Below are positions 1 to 8,340 of a stretch of 50,380 nt of DNA, one piece after another. How positions within the stretch are numbered: the stretch's first letter is position 1; each line of letters starts with the position of its first letter. This DNA comes from an uncultured Arachnia sp. (GTDB lineage: Bacteria > Actinomycetota > Actinomycetes > Propionibacteriales > Propionibacteriaceae): the NCBI GenBank assembly GCA_947493705.1, contig CANLSH010000026.1, positions 1-50,380 of the forward strand, given 5' to 3'. The translations under genes were made by a program, and so were the position numbers. A model generated the notes under the pieces. It worked only from the letters and a program-made list of their open reading frames with translations, had not been told where the DNA came from and did not search any database.

Positions 1-102
1 AAGCACCAGCAGCGACCACTCGACCAGCAGGACGACTTCACGCCCCACCGTGGAGCGAAGAAACACCCAGATTCCGATGATCGAGTAGTCGCCGCGAGGC
101 AC
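1..102 (-). CDS. possible 5' end of an unknown, membrane-like protein (partial)
   Basis: An open frame runs on the minus strand off the left edge, with a GTG at 102-100 as one possible start and no convincing Shine-Dalgarno. Third codon positions are strongly G/C, as in the neighbouring real genes. The peptide contains PRGDYSIIGIW and a hydrophobic VVLLVEWSLLVL run, which suggests a membrane protein. The frame stays open upstream of the GTG, through the inverted repeat at 107-156. I do not recognise the family, and only about 34 residues are visible. Confidence 0.3.
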   Translation of the reverse strand, partial: MPRGDYSIIGIWVFLRSTVGREVVLLVEWSLLVL

Positions 103-106
103 GAGC

Positions 107-156
107 AGCGACGTGTCGAGAACTCGTTCGGCCGTACGCGGTCTCGACACGTCGCT
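107..156. repeat. perfect 15-bp inverted repeat, part of a dispersed repeat
   Basis: AGCGACGTGTCGAGA at 107-121 is the exact reverse complement of 142-156, with a 20-bp spacer. The right arm belongs to a longer unit: bases 141-164 are a 24/24 reverse-complement match to 12511-12534. It lies between the left-edge minus-strand frame and the ECF operon, so it could act as a bidirectional transcript end, but the match elsewhere shows that it is a dispersed element. Confidence 0.75.
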
Positions 157-228
157 GGCGCTCCCACTCAACCCCCGGATGCATCCACATGTGACCCACA
201 CCGTCGAATTCAAGGTTGGCTCACACGG

Positions 229-903
229 ATGGGCAGTGCCGGGCTTGTGGTGGCGCTGTCATTCTTGCTGTTCCCCTGGCTGGCCCACGCCGATGAGAGC
301 TACCAACCCCCGCCTGCCGCTCCCGGGTTCAACGCGGTGGCGACGTGCCTTGCCGCTGATCAGGTCTGGCTGCTGGTGGAGGCCAATGGTGAGGTGCTGG
401 CCAACCAGTGCGTCGGAACCCCTGCTTCCGGAGAGGAGGCTCTGGCTCAGGGAGGCATGCAGATTCGCTTCGCACAGGGCCGCCTCATCTGTTCCCTCTC
501 AGGACATCCGGAGCAGTGTCCAGCCACCTTCACCGGCTCATACTGGAACTACTATCACGGCGAGGCCGGCACTCCGTACACCTATTCTGCGCAAGGGGCC
601 GCCAGCCGACGTCCGCAGCCCGGTTCCATCGAGGCCTGGTGCTACAACGAACCGGATGAGGAGTCCTGCACACCCGGACTCCTGACGATCATCCGCGACG
701 GAGAACAGATCACTGTGCCCGGAGCCATATCACCTTCCGACTACATTGATCCCGCCGTCACCTCGAATGAAGCCGTTCCGGTTCCTGACAGCACGCCTTG
801 GGCGCTCATCAGCACAGGGGCTCTCATTGCAGCGGGTGCACTCGTGTTGCTCTGGTGGCGCCGTCGCACCAGCCCGGCTGACGAACAACTGGGTGGGAGG
901 TGA
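229..903 (+). CDS. secreted, C-terminally anchored protein of an ECF transporter operon (SCO2322-like)
   Basis: A 224-residue exported protein. Residues 1-21 form a hydrophobic signal peptide ending near AHA-DE. Six cysteines at 40, 61, 88, 97, 138 and 147 could form three disulfides. A transmembrane segment at about 191-210 followed by RRR anchors the C-terminus with the domain outside. The pattern YWNYYHG, then TPYTYSAQGA, then a G-S-E-W-C motif recalls the SCO2322 family found beside ECF transporters in Streptomyces; this is from memory, not a search. The stop is 1 nt before ecfT, so it belongs to the same operon. It may capture or shuttle the ligand on the surface (inference). The signal peptide lacks N-terminal basic residues, so the start may lie upstream, but I see no in-frame ATG/GTG with a ribosome site. 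Confidence 0.75.
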   Translation: MGSAGLVVALSFLLFPWLAHADESYQPPPAAPGFNAVATCLAADQVWLLVEANGEVLANQCVGTPASGEEALAQGGMQIRFAQGRLICSLSGHPEQCPATFTGSYWNYYHGEAGTPYTYSAQGAASRRPQPGSIEAWCYNEPDEESCTPGLLTIIRDGEQITVPGAISPSDYIDPAVTSNEAVPVPDSTPWALISTGALIAAGALVLLWWRRRTSPADEQLGGR

Positions 904-904
904 C

Positions 905-2077
905 ATGGCACGGCTGATCGCACGTGTGGCCCCGCCGGAGCCCAATACCGTCTTCGCTGCATCCCCACCGCTGCGCACCACCCATCCGTGGGCGTGGTGG
1001 GTGTGGGCGCTGTGCGCGGGCGTCACCGCAAGCCTCTTGCTCAACCCGCTCGTGCTCGCCCTGATTGTCGCGGCCCTCATCGCGGTTGTCATTGCCCGAC
1101 GCGGCGACGGCATCTGGGCGCGATCCCTGAAGTTCTACCTTCTCCTGGCCGCCATCATCGTGGGCGGGCGGGTTCTATTGCGTCTGATCATCGGCGGCAC
1201 GGCGAACGGGACGGTCCTGTTCCAGTTTCCAGAGGCCCAGCTGCCCTCATGGGCTGCGGGGATCCGGCTCGGTGGAGCTGTGACGGCAGAGGAACTGGTG
1301 TGGGCGGCGACCGACGCCTTCCGGTTGGCAACCATCCTGCTGTGCATCGGAGCCGCGAACTCACTGGCCAATCCGCGTACCGCCCTGAAGTCGGTGCCCG
1401 CCGCACTCCACGACATCTCCGTGGCCGTCGTCATCACCCTCACGGTCCTGCCCCAGCTGATTGCGTCCGCATACCGGGTGCGGCGTGGAAGGCGTCTGCG
1501 CGGCAACACCACGCGAGGGTTACGAGGCCTCGGCGCCACGCTCGTTCCCGTCGTGGAGGACGCCGTGGAGGGCTCCATGACCCTGGCATCCTCAATGGAG
1601 GCGCGCGGCTACGGCCGGACCCGAGGGCAACGTCACGTTCCGCTCACCACCACCGTCGCGCTGTTCGCGGCGCTCGTCGCCATTCTGCTCGGGGTCTTCG
1701 TTGTTCTCGGCGTGGCTGCATCGCCTGTGACGGTGCTCGGTCTGGCTCCCGAACACTGGGTGGCTCTCGGACTCCTGGCTCTGGGTGTGGCGATCGGTGG
1801 GATCGGCCTGCGGAGTGCGGGCAAACGGCTGTCCGTCACCCGCTACCGCCCGGCACCCTGGGGGGTTCCGGAGAATCTGGTGTGCGGTTGCGGCGCGCTC
1901 GCGATGGCGGTGGCTTTGTGGTTGACAAGCCCACTGGGATACCCCGACGCACTCAATCCACCCCCCTTCCCTCTCACGTGGCCCGCCCTGCCGCTGCCAG
2001 CCCTGCTGATACCGTTGATGCTCGTGCTGCCCGCCGTGCTGACCCCGCAACCCCGGAATGCGGGAGACCGCGCATGA
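905..2077 (+). CDS. ECF transporter T component (CbiQ/EcfT-like)
   Basis: A 390-residue multi-pass membrane protein. It is the transmembrane coupling subunit that connects the ATPases to the substrate-binding S component in energy-coupling-factor importers. Hydrophobic segments cover about residues 30-75, 80-100, 135-190 and 245-385. The family signature SMEARGYG lies near residue 227, the conserved Ala-Arg-Gly coupling-helix motif that contacts the ATPase. The ATG at 905 is preferred because it follows the previous stop by 1 nt and opens MARLIARV; the frame is open further upstream but overlaps the previous gene. It ends in an ATGA overlap with the ATPase gene. The C-terminal extension with several extra hydrophobic segments is longer than in a minimal EcfT. 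Confidence 0.88.
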   Translation: MARLIARVAPPEPNTVFAASPPLRTTHPWAWWVWALCAGVTASLLLNPLVLALIVAALIAVVIARRGDGIWARSLKFYLLLAAIIVGGRVLLRLIIGGTANGTVLFQFPEAQLPSWAAGIRLGGAVTAEELVWAATDAFRLATILLCIGAANSLANPRTALKSVPAALHDISVAVVITLTVLPQLIASAYRVRRGRRLRGNTTRGLRGLGATLVPVVEDAVEGSMTLASSMEARGYGRTRGQRHVPLTTTVALFAALVAILLGVFVVLGVAASPVTVLGLAPEHWVALGLLALGVAIGGIGLRSAGKRLSVTRYRPAPWGVPENLVCGCGALAMAVALWLTSPLGYPDALNPPPFPLTWPALPLPALLIPLMLVLPAVLTPQPRNAGDRA

Positions 2078-3786
2078 TCCACTTCGACGGCGTGTCCATC
2101 ACGCAACCCGACGCAGTGGAACCGATCATCTCGGAGGCCACCTTCAGCATTGCCGACGGCGACCTCTGCCTGGTCATGGGCCGCACCGGCACCGGCAAAT
2201 CAACGCTGCTGGGCGCCATCAACGGTCTCGTGCCGCACTCATCCGGAGCCACGCTGGCCGGTGAGGTCACCGTCGCCGGCCGCTCCACGCGCACCCACCG
2301 GCCCCGCGATCTCGCCGACGTCGTCGGCTGGGTGGGGCAGAATCCCCTGGCCGGGTTCGTCACCGACGTCGTGGAGGACGAGGTGGCCTACGGGATGGAG
2401 CAGCTCGGGCTGTCGCCGTCGGTCATGCGCAAACGTGTCGAGGAGACGCTGGACCTGCTGGGTATTGCTGAGCTTCGTCGACGTTCCCTGCTGGAACTTT
2501 CGGGGGGACAGCAGCAGCGGGTCGCGATCGCGGCGGTCCTGGCCGCCCAGCCGCGCGTGCTGGTGCTCGATGAGCCCACCTCAGCGCTGGACCCGACTGC
2601 GGCTCAGGACGTACTGGGCGCCATCACCACGCTTGTCCACGACGTCGGCCTCACAGTCGTCCTCGCGGAACACCGCCTGGAGAGGGTGATGCAGGAAGCT
2701 GACACCGCGCTCTGGCTCCCCGGCGACGGCCGCGTTGTCACCGGGCCTGCCGCAGATGTTCTGGCGCTCGCCGACACCAGGCCTCCTCTGGTGGAGCTTG
2801 CCCGCGCCATGGGGTGGACCGAGATCCCGCTCAGTGTGCGCGCCGCCCGGCGACGAATTCGCGATCACGGACCTGACCTCAGACTGCCTGCCGCTCCCGA
2901 ACTGCGGGACGCGCTGTCGTGGCGCGGCAATGGGGAGCCAGTCACTGCCGAATTGCGTGATGTGCAAGTCCGCTACGACGACGTGGCAGCTGTCGCAGGC
3001 GTGAACCTGGATCTGCATGCTGGCACCACCGTCGCGCTCATGGGGCGCAACGGGTCCGGGAAATCGTCGTTGTTGTGGGCGTTGCAGGGCGCCGTCGCAA
3101 GCTCCGGCCAGATCAGGGTCGCTGGCTCGGACCCCCGCCGCGTGGACGACGAAGAAGCCCGACGCCTTGTCAGCCTCGTCCCGCAGAGTCCGGCCGATCT
3201 GCTCTATCTGGCCGACGTCGATGCGGAGTGCGCGCAGGCGGACAAGGAATCCGATGTCCCTGCCGGGACGGCGCGAGCGATGCTGCAGCGCATCGGCGCA
3301 GACCTGCCCGGCGACAGGAATCCTCGCGACCTCTCCGAGGGCCAATGCCTCGCCCTGGTCCTGGCGATCCAGCTGGCAGCAAGCCCGAGGATTGTGTGCC
3401 TCGACGAGCCCACCCGCGGCCTGGATTACACCATGAAGCACGAGCTGACCCGCATCATCGCCTCGTTGGCGGCTGAGGGTGTCTGTGTCGTCGTGTCCAC
3501 CCACGACGTCGAATTCGCGGCCCAGACCGCCGAGCGCACCGTTGTCCTGGCCGAGGGTGAGGTGGTGGCGGACGGCAGCACCAGACACGTGTGCAGTTCC
3601 TCGCCGAGCTTCGCTCCGCAGGTCACCAAAGTGTTCCATCCGGCCGATGTCATGACCGTCACGGAGATCAAGTGCGCCCGGGACGACGTCGCTGGCGTTC
3701 ACGGCGCGGAAGACACCATCGGACCCGTCGTCTCCCCCGTCACAGACGCCTCCCAGGGGGCCAGCACTGCGCAGGTGATGCCGTGA
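2074..3786 (+). CDS. fused double ABC ATPase of an ECF transporter
   Basis: 570 residues with two ABC ATPase domains in one chain, so the protein supplies both nucleotide-binding sites. Domain 1 has Walker A GRTGTGKST at about 36-44, signature LSGGQQQR near 141 and Walker B VLVLDEPTSALD. Domain 2 has Walker A GRNGSGKSS near 324, a degenerate signature LSEGQ and Walker B IVCLDEPTRGLD. The ATG at 2074 overlaps the ecfT stop (ATGA), and the stop overlaps the GTG of the S component gene. The frame is open for about 1 kb upstream inside ecfT, but that part is a shadow. It hydrolyses ATP to drive uptake of the substrate bound by the S component. Confidence 0.9.
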   Translation: MIHFDGVSITQPDAVEPIISEATFSIADGDLCLVMGRTGTGKSTLLGAINGLVPHSSGATLAGEVTVAGRSTRTHRPRDLADVVGWVGQNPLAGFVTDVVEDEVAYGMEQLGLSPSVMRKRVEETLDLLGIAELRRRSLLELSGGQQQRVAIAAVLAAQPRVLVLDEPTSALDPTAAQDVLGAITTLVHDVGLTVVLAEHRLERVMQEADTALWLPGDGRVVTGPAADVLALADTRPPLVELARAMGWTEIPLSVRAARRRIRDHGPDLRLPAAPELRDALSWRGNGEPVTAELRDVQVRYDDVAAVAGVNLDLHAGTTVALMGRNGSGKSSLLWALQGAVASSGQIRVAGSDPRRVDDEEARRLVSLVPQSPADLLYLADVDAECAQADKESDVPAGTARAMLQRIGADLPGDRNPRDLSEGQCLALVLAIQLAASPRIVCLDEPTRGLDYTMKHELTRIIASLAAEGVCVVVSTHDVEFAAQTAERTVVLAEGEVVADGSTRHVCSSSPSFAPQVTKVFHPADVMTVTEIKCARDDVAGVHGAEDTIGPVVSPVTDASQGASTAQVMP

Positions 3787-4559
3787 GGACGAAGGCTGCT
3801 GTCCCCATCCGGTTACGCTCCACGCTCGTACTCGTCCTCGCGGCACTGATCGGGTTCCTCGCTTTCGTGTGGCCGCTGTTCGTCACGCCGGGCGCTGCGC
3901 TGGACAATGCGAGCCAGGGACCGCTGGTCTTCGCCCTCCTGCTACCCGTCGTCATCGTCATCGTGATCACGGAGCTGACTTCCGGCAGCATCTCCCCCAA
4001 GGCTCTCGCCATGCTCGGCGTGGTTTCCGCACTGGGTACTCTCACGCGGCCGCTGGGGGCCGGTACCGCCGGCATCGAACTCGTCTTTTTCCTGCTCATC
4101 ATCGGTGGACGGGTGTTCGGGCCGGGCTTCGGCTTCCTCCTGGGCAACACCACGCTGCTGGTATCAGCGCTGGTCACGGGCGGCGTCGGACCGTGGCTGC
4201 CCTACCAGATGCTGGCGGCAGGCTTCGTCGGGTTGGGTGCAGCCCTCCTACCAACACTGGATGGCTGGCGCGAGATCGCTCTGCTCTGCCTGTGGTGCAT
4301 CATCAGCGCCTTTGCCTACGGATGGCTGTTGGACTTGGCGTTCTGGCCATTCGCCCTGGGAACGGGCACCGACGCCAGTTACCTCGCCGGGGCATCGCTG
4401 CAGGAGAACCTGCGTCGCTTCGTAGTCTTCAACGTGGCCACCTCGATGGGCTGGAACCTGATGCGCGCCATCGTCAACGTCATCGCAATCGCCCTCATCG
4501 GTCCCGCGATGCTGCGTATTCTCCGTCGCGCCTCCCGTCGGGCCCACTTCGTCGACTGA
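3783..4559 (+). CDS. ECF transporter S component (substrate-specific membrane subunit)
   Basis: 258 residues and very hydrophobic, with about six transmembrane segments. It carries the S-component-like stretch GPGFGFLLGNTTLLVSAL and ends with a basic tail. GTG at 3783 overlaps the ATPase stop (GTGA), completing a four-gene unit. S components define the vitamin or metal taken up. The neighbourhood (SCO2322-like protein, EcfT, fused ATPase) resembles actinobacterial systems often predicted to import a cobalamin-type or other vitamin, but the sequence does not show the ligand and no riboswitch is visible in the 228 bases before the operon's first gene. Confident as an S component; the substrate is open. 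Confidence 0.8.
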   Translation: MRTKAAVPIRLRSTLVLVLAALIGFLAFVWPLFVTPGAALDNASQGPLVFALLLPVVIVIVITELTSGSISPKALAMLGVVSALGTLTRPLGAGTAGIELVFFLLIIGGRVFGPGFGFLLGNTTLLVSALVTGGVGPWLPYQMLAAGFVGLGAALLPTLDGWREIALLCLWCIISAFAYGWLLDLAFWPFALGTGTDASYLAGASLQENLRRFVVFNVATSMGWNLMRAIVNVIAIALIGPAMLRILRRASRRAHFVD

Positions 4560-4580
4560 GTCACCCACTCAATCGCGAAG

Positions 4581-4622
4581 AGTGGTCACTTGTGGTTGGT
4601 CTGCCAACCACAAGTGACCACT
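4581..4622 (+). terminator. perfect 19-bp hairpin, terminator of the ECF operon
   Basis: AGTGGTCACTTGTGGTTGG at 4581-4599 pairs perfectly with 4604-4622 around a 4-nt TCTG loop. It starts 21 nt after the S-component stop. No U-tract follows, as is common for actinobacterial terminators. The arms are perfectly symmetric, so the hairpin could work in either direction. Confidence 0.8.
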
Positions 4623-4810
4623 GTTCACGGCGAAACAGACCTCAGCAGAAGGTAAAGAGCAATCATGGCTTGACTACCAACCGAGATCGCACACTGCCCC
4701 GCTGTTTTGTGTTCAGCGCTTTGCGACCAAGCCCCGGCGGCAGGCCGAGTGGGGTACATCACCTCACCCCCGGTTCCCCATCGGCTCAGCGACGAAGTCG
4801 CCGCTGGACT

Positions 4811-4885
4811 GACCGGACACCCCGCAACCACTCGCCACCACGGTCATATACAGCTTCGTGCACAGTCGATGCGGCATGTCCGGTC
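4811..4885. repeat. dispersed inverted repeat, copy 1 (REP/MITE-like)
   Basis: GACCGGACACCCCGCA (4811-4826) and TGCGGCATGTCCGGTC (4870-4885) are inverted with 14 of 16 matches around a 43-bp spacer. A related copy lies at 48643-48801, also intergenic, sharing CCGGACAC-CCGCAACCAC on the left, GATGCGGC-TGTCCGGTC on the right and a similar ACGG..CATAT..CAGCT core. The rest of 4623-4917 holds no gene that I can support. Confidence 0.65.
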
Positions 4886-4917
4886 GCCACTCAGCGAGGA
4901 CAGCGCTTCCTTGAATG

Positions 4918-4950
4918 CAACAACCCCCACGGGATCCGTGGGGGTTGTTG
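4918..4950 (-). terminator. terminator of the rplM-rpsI operon
   Basis: A perfect 15-bp stem, CAACAACCCCCACGG at 4918-4932 with 4936-4950, around a 3-nt loop. It begins 21 nt beyond the rpsI stop on the minus strand. The A/T-ended, GC-cored stem is a strong intrinsic terminator shape. Confidence 0.85.
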
Positions 4951-4970
4951 AAAGCCGGGCTGGGCCCAGA

Positions 4971-5519
4971 TCAGCGCTTGCTGTACTGGGGAGCCTTACG
5001 AGCCTTCTTGAGGCCTGCCTTCTTGCGTTCCTTGATCCGCGCATCGCGGGTCAGCATGCCAGCCTTCTTCAGGGCAGGGCGGCTGGCCTCTTCGTCGACG
5101 GCATTCAGCGCACGGGCGACGCCAAGACGCAGAGCGCCGGCCTGGCCGGTCACGCCGCCACCGTGAATGCGGCAGATGACGTCATACGCATCCGCAACGC
5201 CTGCGGTCACGAACGGGTCCGACACCGTCTGCTGGTGCACCTTGTTCGGGAAGTACTCCTCCAGCGAGCGACCATTGATGGACCACTTGCCGGAGCCGGG
5301 AACCATGCGCACACGTGCGATGGCTTCCTTGCGACGGCCGGTGGCAGCACCTGGAGCAACCACGGCCTGACGAACCTGGGTGCCGACGGCGGTAGCCGGA
5401 TTCGCATCCGAACGGTAGGCGATCTCACGATCCTGCTCATCGGTGAAGGGCTTGAAGTCTTCAACGGGGGTCTCGGCGGAGGTCTCTTCGACCGTCTCGT
5501 CCGTTGGGGTCTCAGTCAT
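4971..5519 (-). CDS. rpsI: 30S ribosomal protein S9
   Basis: 182 residues. The S9 core begins near [12 protein letters not shown] and ends with the conserved basic tail RKAPQYSKR, whose C-terminal arginine reaches the P-site tRNA anticodon loop. About 50 acidic residues precede the core, a common actinobacterial extension. I chose the ATG at 5519 (MTETPTDE), which has a GAGAGAG 5' of it; a GTG at 5540 overlapping the rplM stop would add seven residues but has no ribosome site. It is second in a two-gene operon with rplM. Confidence 0.96.
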   Translation of the reverse strand: MTETPTDETVEETSAETPVEDFKPFTDEQDREIAYRSDANPATAVGTQVRQAVVAPGAATGRRKEAIARVRMVPGSGKWSINGRSLEEYFPNKVHQQTVSDPFVTAGVADAYDVICRIHGGGVTGQAGALRLGVARALNAVDEEASRPALKKAGMLTRDARIKERKKAGLKKARKAPQYSKR

Positions 5520-5536
5520 CTGTTGGCTCTCTCGAC

Positions 5537-5980
5537 TCACTGTGCGATCTGGGTGATCTCAAACGCCTGCGGCTTCTGCGCGACGTGCGGGTGCTCCGGG
5601 CCACCATAGACCTTGAGCTTGCTGATCAGCTGGCGGCTGAGCTTGTTCTTCGGCAGCATGCCCCACACTGCGCGCTCAACGGCCTTGCGGGGATCCTTGT
5701 TGAGGAGGTCGCCAATGGCGATCTCCTTGAGTCCGCCCGGGCTGCCGGAGTGCGAGTAACGCATCGAGTCGGCGCGCTTGTTGCCACTGAGGGCAATCTT
5801 GGACGCGTTCACGACGACGACGAAGTCGCCACCGTCGACGTGCGGAGCGAACGTGGGCTTGTGCTTGCCGCGCAGAAGCGTGGCAACCTGGCTGGCGAGG
5901 CGACCGAGGATGATGTCTTCAGCATCAATCACGAGCCAGTTCCTGGCGTTCTCGCCGGGCTTTGGGGAGTACGTGGACAC
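5537..5980 (-). CDS. rplM: 50S ribosomal protein L13
   Basis: 147 residues, the usual length. It contains [16 protein letters not shown], the conserved GDFVVVVNA stretch and [11 protein letters not shown]. The GTG at 5980 (STYSPKPGE...) matches the normal L13 N-terminus and has GGAAG upstream. A longer frame to 6070 adds non-homologous sequence and is not used. L13 is an early assembly protein of the 50S subunit. It is first in the rplM-rpsI operon and is read from the promoter at 6080-6109. Confidence 0.96.
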   Translation of the reverse strand: MSTYSPKPGENARNWLVIDAEDIILGRLASQVATLLRGKHKPTFAPHVDGGDFVVVVNASKIALSGNKRADSMRYSHSGSPGGLKEIAIGDLLNKDPRKAVERAVWGMLPKNKLSRQLISKLKVYGGPEHPHVAQKPQAFEITQIAQ

Positions 5981-6079
5981 GGACGCAGACCAACTTCCAT
6001 TCGTTAAAACGTTTTCGATGGTTGCGCTCGAATCGACGACTCGTGCAGGGCACGGCCAGCGAGCGCGCAACAGCTACAT

Positions 6080-6109
6080 AGCTTATGTCGAGAAGTGCCT
6101 CTCGGTCAA
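6080..6109 (-). promoter_or_regulatory. probable promoter of rplM-rpsI
   Basis: On the minus strand, TTGACC (6109-6104) and TAAGCT (6085-6080) are separated by 18 bp, close to the vegetative sigma consensus. It would give a leader of about 95 nt before the rplM GTG. The rest of 5981-6207 shows no coding frame. Confidence 0.6.
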
Positions 6110-6207
6110 AACGACGTCAGGGTCAATTCCTCATCATCACACCCATCGCATGTCGCAACTCGTGGCCTCAGGACCACACGCACAGTGACGCACAGGTGAG
6201 GTGGCTT

Positions 6208-6618
6208 TCAGATTGAATGGAGCGGCCGCTGGCCCGGATGCAGGGAGTCACGATCGACGATGCGCTTACCGAACGGGAAGCACGTGACGGGAATCATCTT
6301 GAGGTTCACGATGGCGTCGATGATCCCGATGATCGTCAGCGACTGCGCAACGGCAGTCACCACGTGACCGAGGGCCAGCCACCACCCGAAAAGCACAAAC
6401 CACAACACGTTGCCAATACCGCTGCCCACACCTGCACCCGGCTTCACCACCACGGCTTTCCCGTAGGGCCGCAGCACGTAGCGAGCCATCCGGAACGAGG
6501 CGATGCCGAAGGGGATGGTGACGATGAATATGCAGGCGAGAATGCCCGCCAAGAAGTACAGCGCGGCAAGCCAGATTCCTCCGAACACGAGCCAGATGAC
6601 GTTGAGTATGGTGCGCAT
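6208..6618 (-). CDS. YccF domain membrane protein
   Basis: 136 residues. It opens with MRTILNVIWLVFGG and has two duplicated hydrophobic modules (about residues 5-40 and 70-105) with the characteristic IPFGIASFRMA and PVTCFPFGKRIV ends. This tandem layout is the YccF (DUF307) inner-membrane family, whose biochemical role is not established. It stands alone between the rplM promoter and the sugar porter gene, all reading leftward. No terminator is seen between its stop and the rplM promoter. Confidence 0.88.
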   Translation of the reverse strand: MRTILNVIWLVFGGIWLAALYFLAGILACIFIVTIPFGIASFRMARYVLRPYGKAVVVKPGAGVGSGIGNVLWFVLFGWWLALGHVVTAVAQSLTIIGIIDAIVNLKMIPVTCFPFGKRIVDRDSLHPGQRPLHSI

Positions 6619-6703
6619 GCGATTTCTCCTGATGGACCTTGGGTAGTGAGCGAGTCTATGCGAGCGCTGATCCTCCCGGCCGTTCAGGGTGGTGAGTTCT
6701 GGG

Positions 6704-8164
6704 CTACTTGGCCAACGGTTCCTTACGTCTCGGGGATTTGCGAGCCGAATCTGTGTCGATCATCGATTCGAGAGTTCGCCCCTTGGTCTCACGCACGAAC
6801 TTGATCACGAAGAAGATGGCAACGAACGCGAAGAACGTGTACACGCCGTACGCGAGTCCCAGACCCACGTCTGCCAGGGCGGGGAACGTTGTGGAGATCA
6901 CAAAGTTCGCCGCCCACTGTGCTGCTGCCGCCACGGACAGCGCCAGCGCACGGATCTTGTTGCTGAACATCTCGCCGAGAAGCACCCACACCACCGGCCC
7001 CCAGGACACTCCGAAGAAGACGACGTAGGCGTTGGCGGCGATGAGAGCAGTCGTTCCGGCGGCGTCTGCCAACAGGGGCTCTCCATTGACGATGGGCGCG
7101 GTGGCGAAGATCACCGTGAGTGCAGCCAGGCAGATGAATTGGCCCACTGCACCGATGACCAGAAGAGGTCGCCGGCCCGTCCTGTCAACCAGCATGATGG
7201 CCACGACGGTAGTGACGATGTTGGTGACCGAGGTGATGACCGTGATCGTCAGGGAGTCCTGCTCGGTGAATCCCACCGCCTGCCACAGCGTGGAGGAGTA
7301 GTAGAAGATCACGTTGATGCCGGTGAACTGTTGCAGAACCGAGAGACCGATGCCGATCCACACGATGGGAAGAAGTCCGAACGAGTTTCCCCGCAGGATC
7401 GCCAGGCTGGGGCGCTCCGATCTCCCTTCGACCGTCGTCAGAATCTCAGCCGTGGTCTTCTCGACATCGCCGCCGACGTAGCGCCTCAGCACGGCCTTGG
7501 CCTTGTCCAACTGGCCACGCGCGATGAGGTAGCGCGGCGACTCGGGAATGGTCAATGCCAGGAGACCATAGATGAACGCTGGGACCAGTTCGGACAGGAA
7601 CATCCACCGCCAGGCCTCAAGCCCGAAGAACCATGGCGCCGATGCAGAGCCTGCAGCTGCCACTATCCATGCGTCGGTGAGCAGCGCCACAAAGATCCCC
7701 GACACAATCGCCAACTGCTGGAGTGAACCCAGACGTCCGCGGTACTCCGATGGTGAAACCTCTGCGATGTAGGCGGGCGCAATGACCGATGCCGCACCGA
7801 CTCCCAGCCCGCCGACGATGCGGAAGAAGGCGAAGTCCCAGATGCCGAACGCGAAGCCACACCCCAGGGCGCTGATGACGAAGAGGAGCGCTGCAAGCAC
7901 CATGACTCGGATGCGTCCGTGGCGATCAGCGATGCGTCCGGCGAACCATGCGCCGATCGCACAGCCGATGAGCGCCGAGGCAACAGAGAACCCCAGCAGT
8001 ATGGAGCCGATGCCGAATTGCTCTCCGATGGCACTCACCGCGCCGTTGATGACGGCAGTGTCGAAGCCGAAGAGGAATCCGCCGAGCGCTGCCGTCGAGG
8101 CAACGAGGACGACGCGCGAGATCGGGACAGATGTGTCGGCACCGGGTGGTTCGGTATGGCTCAT
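6704..8164 (-). CDS. sugar porter family MFS transporter (sugar/H+ symporter)
   Basis: 486 residues, 12 predicted transmembrane segments. Sugar-porter signatures are in order: DRHGRIRVM (loop 2-3), PESPRYL (central loop), DRTGRRPLL (loop 8-9) and ETKGRTLE (after segment 12). This places it with XylE/GalP/AraE-type proton-coupled monosaccharide importers; the sugar cannot be read from sequence. The ATG at 8164 has a strong AAGGAG upstream. It is monocistronic and divergent from trmB. Confidence 0.92.
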   Translation of the reverse strand: MSHTEPPGADTSVPISRVVLVASTAALGGFLFGFDTAVINGAVSAIGEQFGIGSILLGFSVASALIGCAIGAWFAGRIADRHGRIRVMVLAALLFVISALGCGFAFGIWDFAFFRIVGGLGVGAASVIAPAYIAEVSPSEYRGRLGSLQQLAIVSGIFVALLTDAWIVAAAGSASAPWFFGLEAWRWMFLSELVPAFIYGLLALTIPESPRYLIARGQLDKAKAVLRRYVGGDVEKTTAEILTTVEGRSERPSLAILRGNSFGLLPIVWIGIGLSVLQQFTGINVIFYYSSTLWQAVGFTEQDSLTITVITSVTNIVTTVVAIMLVDRTGRRPLLVIGAVGQFICLAALTVIFATAPIVNGEPLLADAAGTTALIAANAYVVFFGVSWGPVVWVLLGEMFSNKIRALALSVAAAAQWAANFVISTTFPALADVGLGLAYGVYTFFAFVAIFFVIKFVRETKGRTLESMIDTDSARKSPRRKEPLAK

Positions 8165-8340
8165 GGGGGGACTCCTTGGTGATCATCACGACGAGCAACG
8201 ATGCAGGTCTGCGCCCAGAGTTGCGTGCCGGAGAACTCGTGTCAAGCACAAACTTTTGGCGACCACCGATGGACGTGGCATCACATGGCCGGCAGACGCT
8301 CAGCAGGAGTGATTCTCCTGACTCTCGCTAGGGTGGCGTC

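Noticed and set aside
988..2073. Long open frame upstream of the ECF ATPase giving a 932-residue protein
   Set aside because: The first 362 codons are an Arg/Pro/His-rich shadow of the EcfT gene; the ABC domain starts at the ATG at 2074 in an ATGA overlap.
5520..5540. GTG start for rpsI overlapping the rplM stop
   Set aside because: No Shine-Dalgarno for it, while the ATG at 5519 has GAGAGAG upstream and matches known S9 starts. It remains possible.
6689..7726. 345-residue plus-strand frame across the sugar porter gene
   Set aside because: Composition (His/Asp/Gln/Gly-rich) is that of an antisense shadow of a membrane protein gene with clear MFS motifs.
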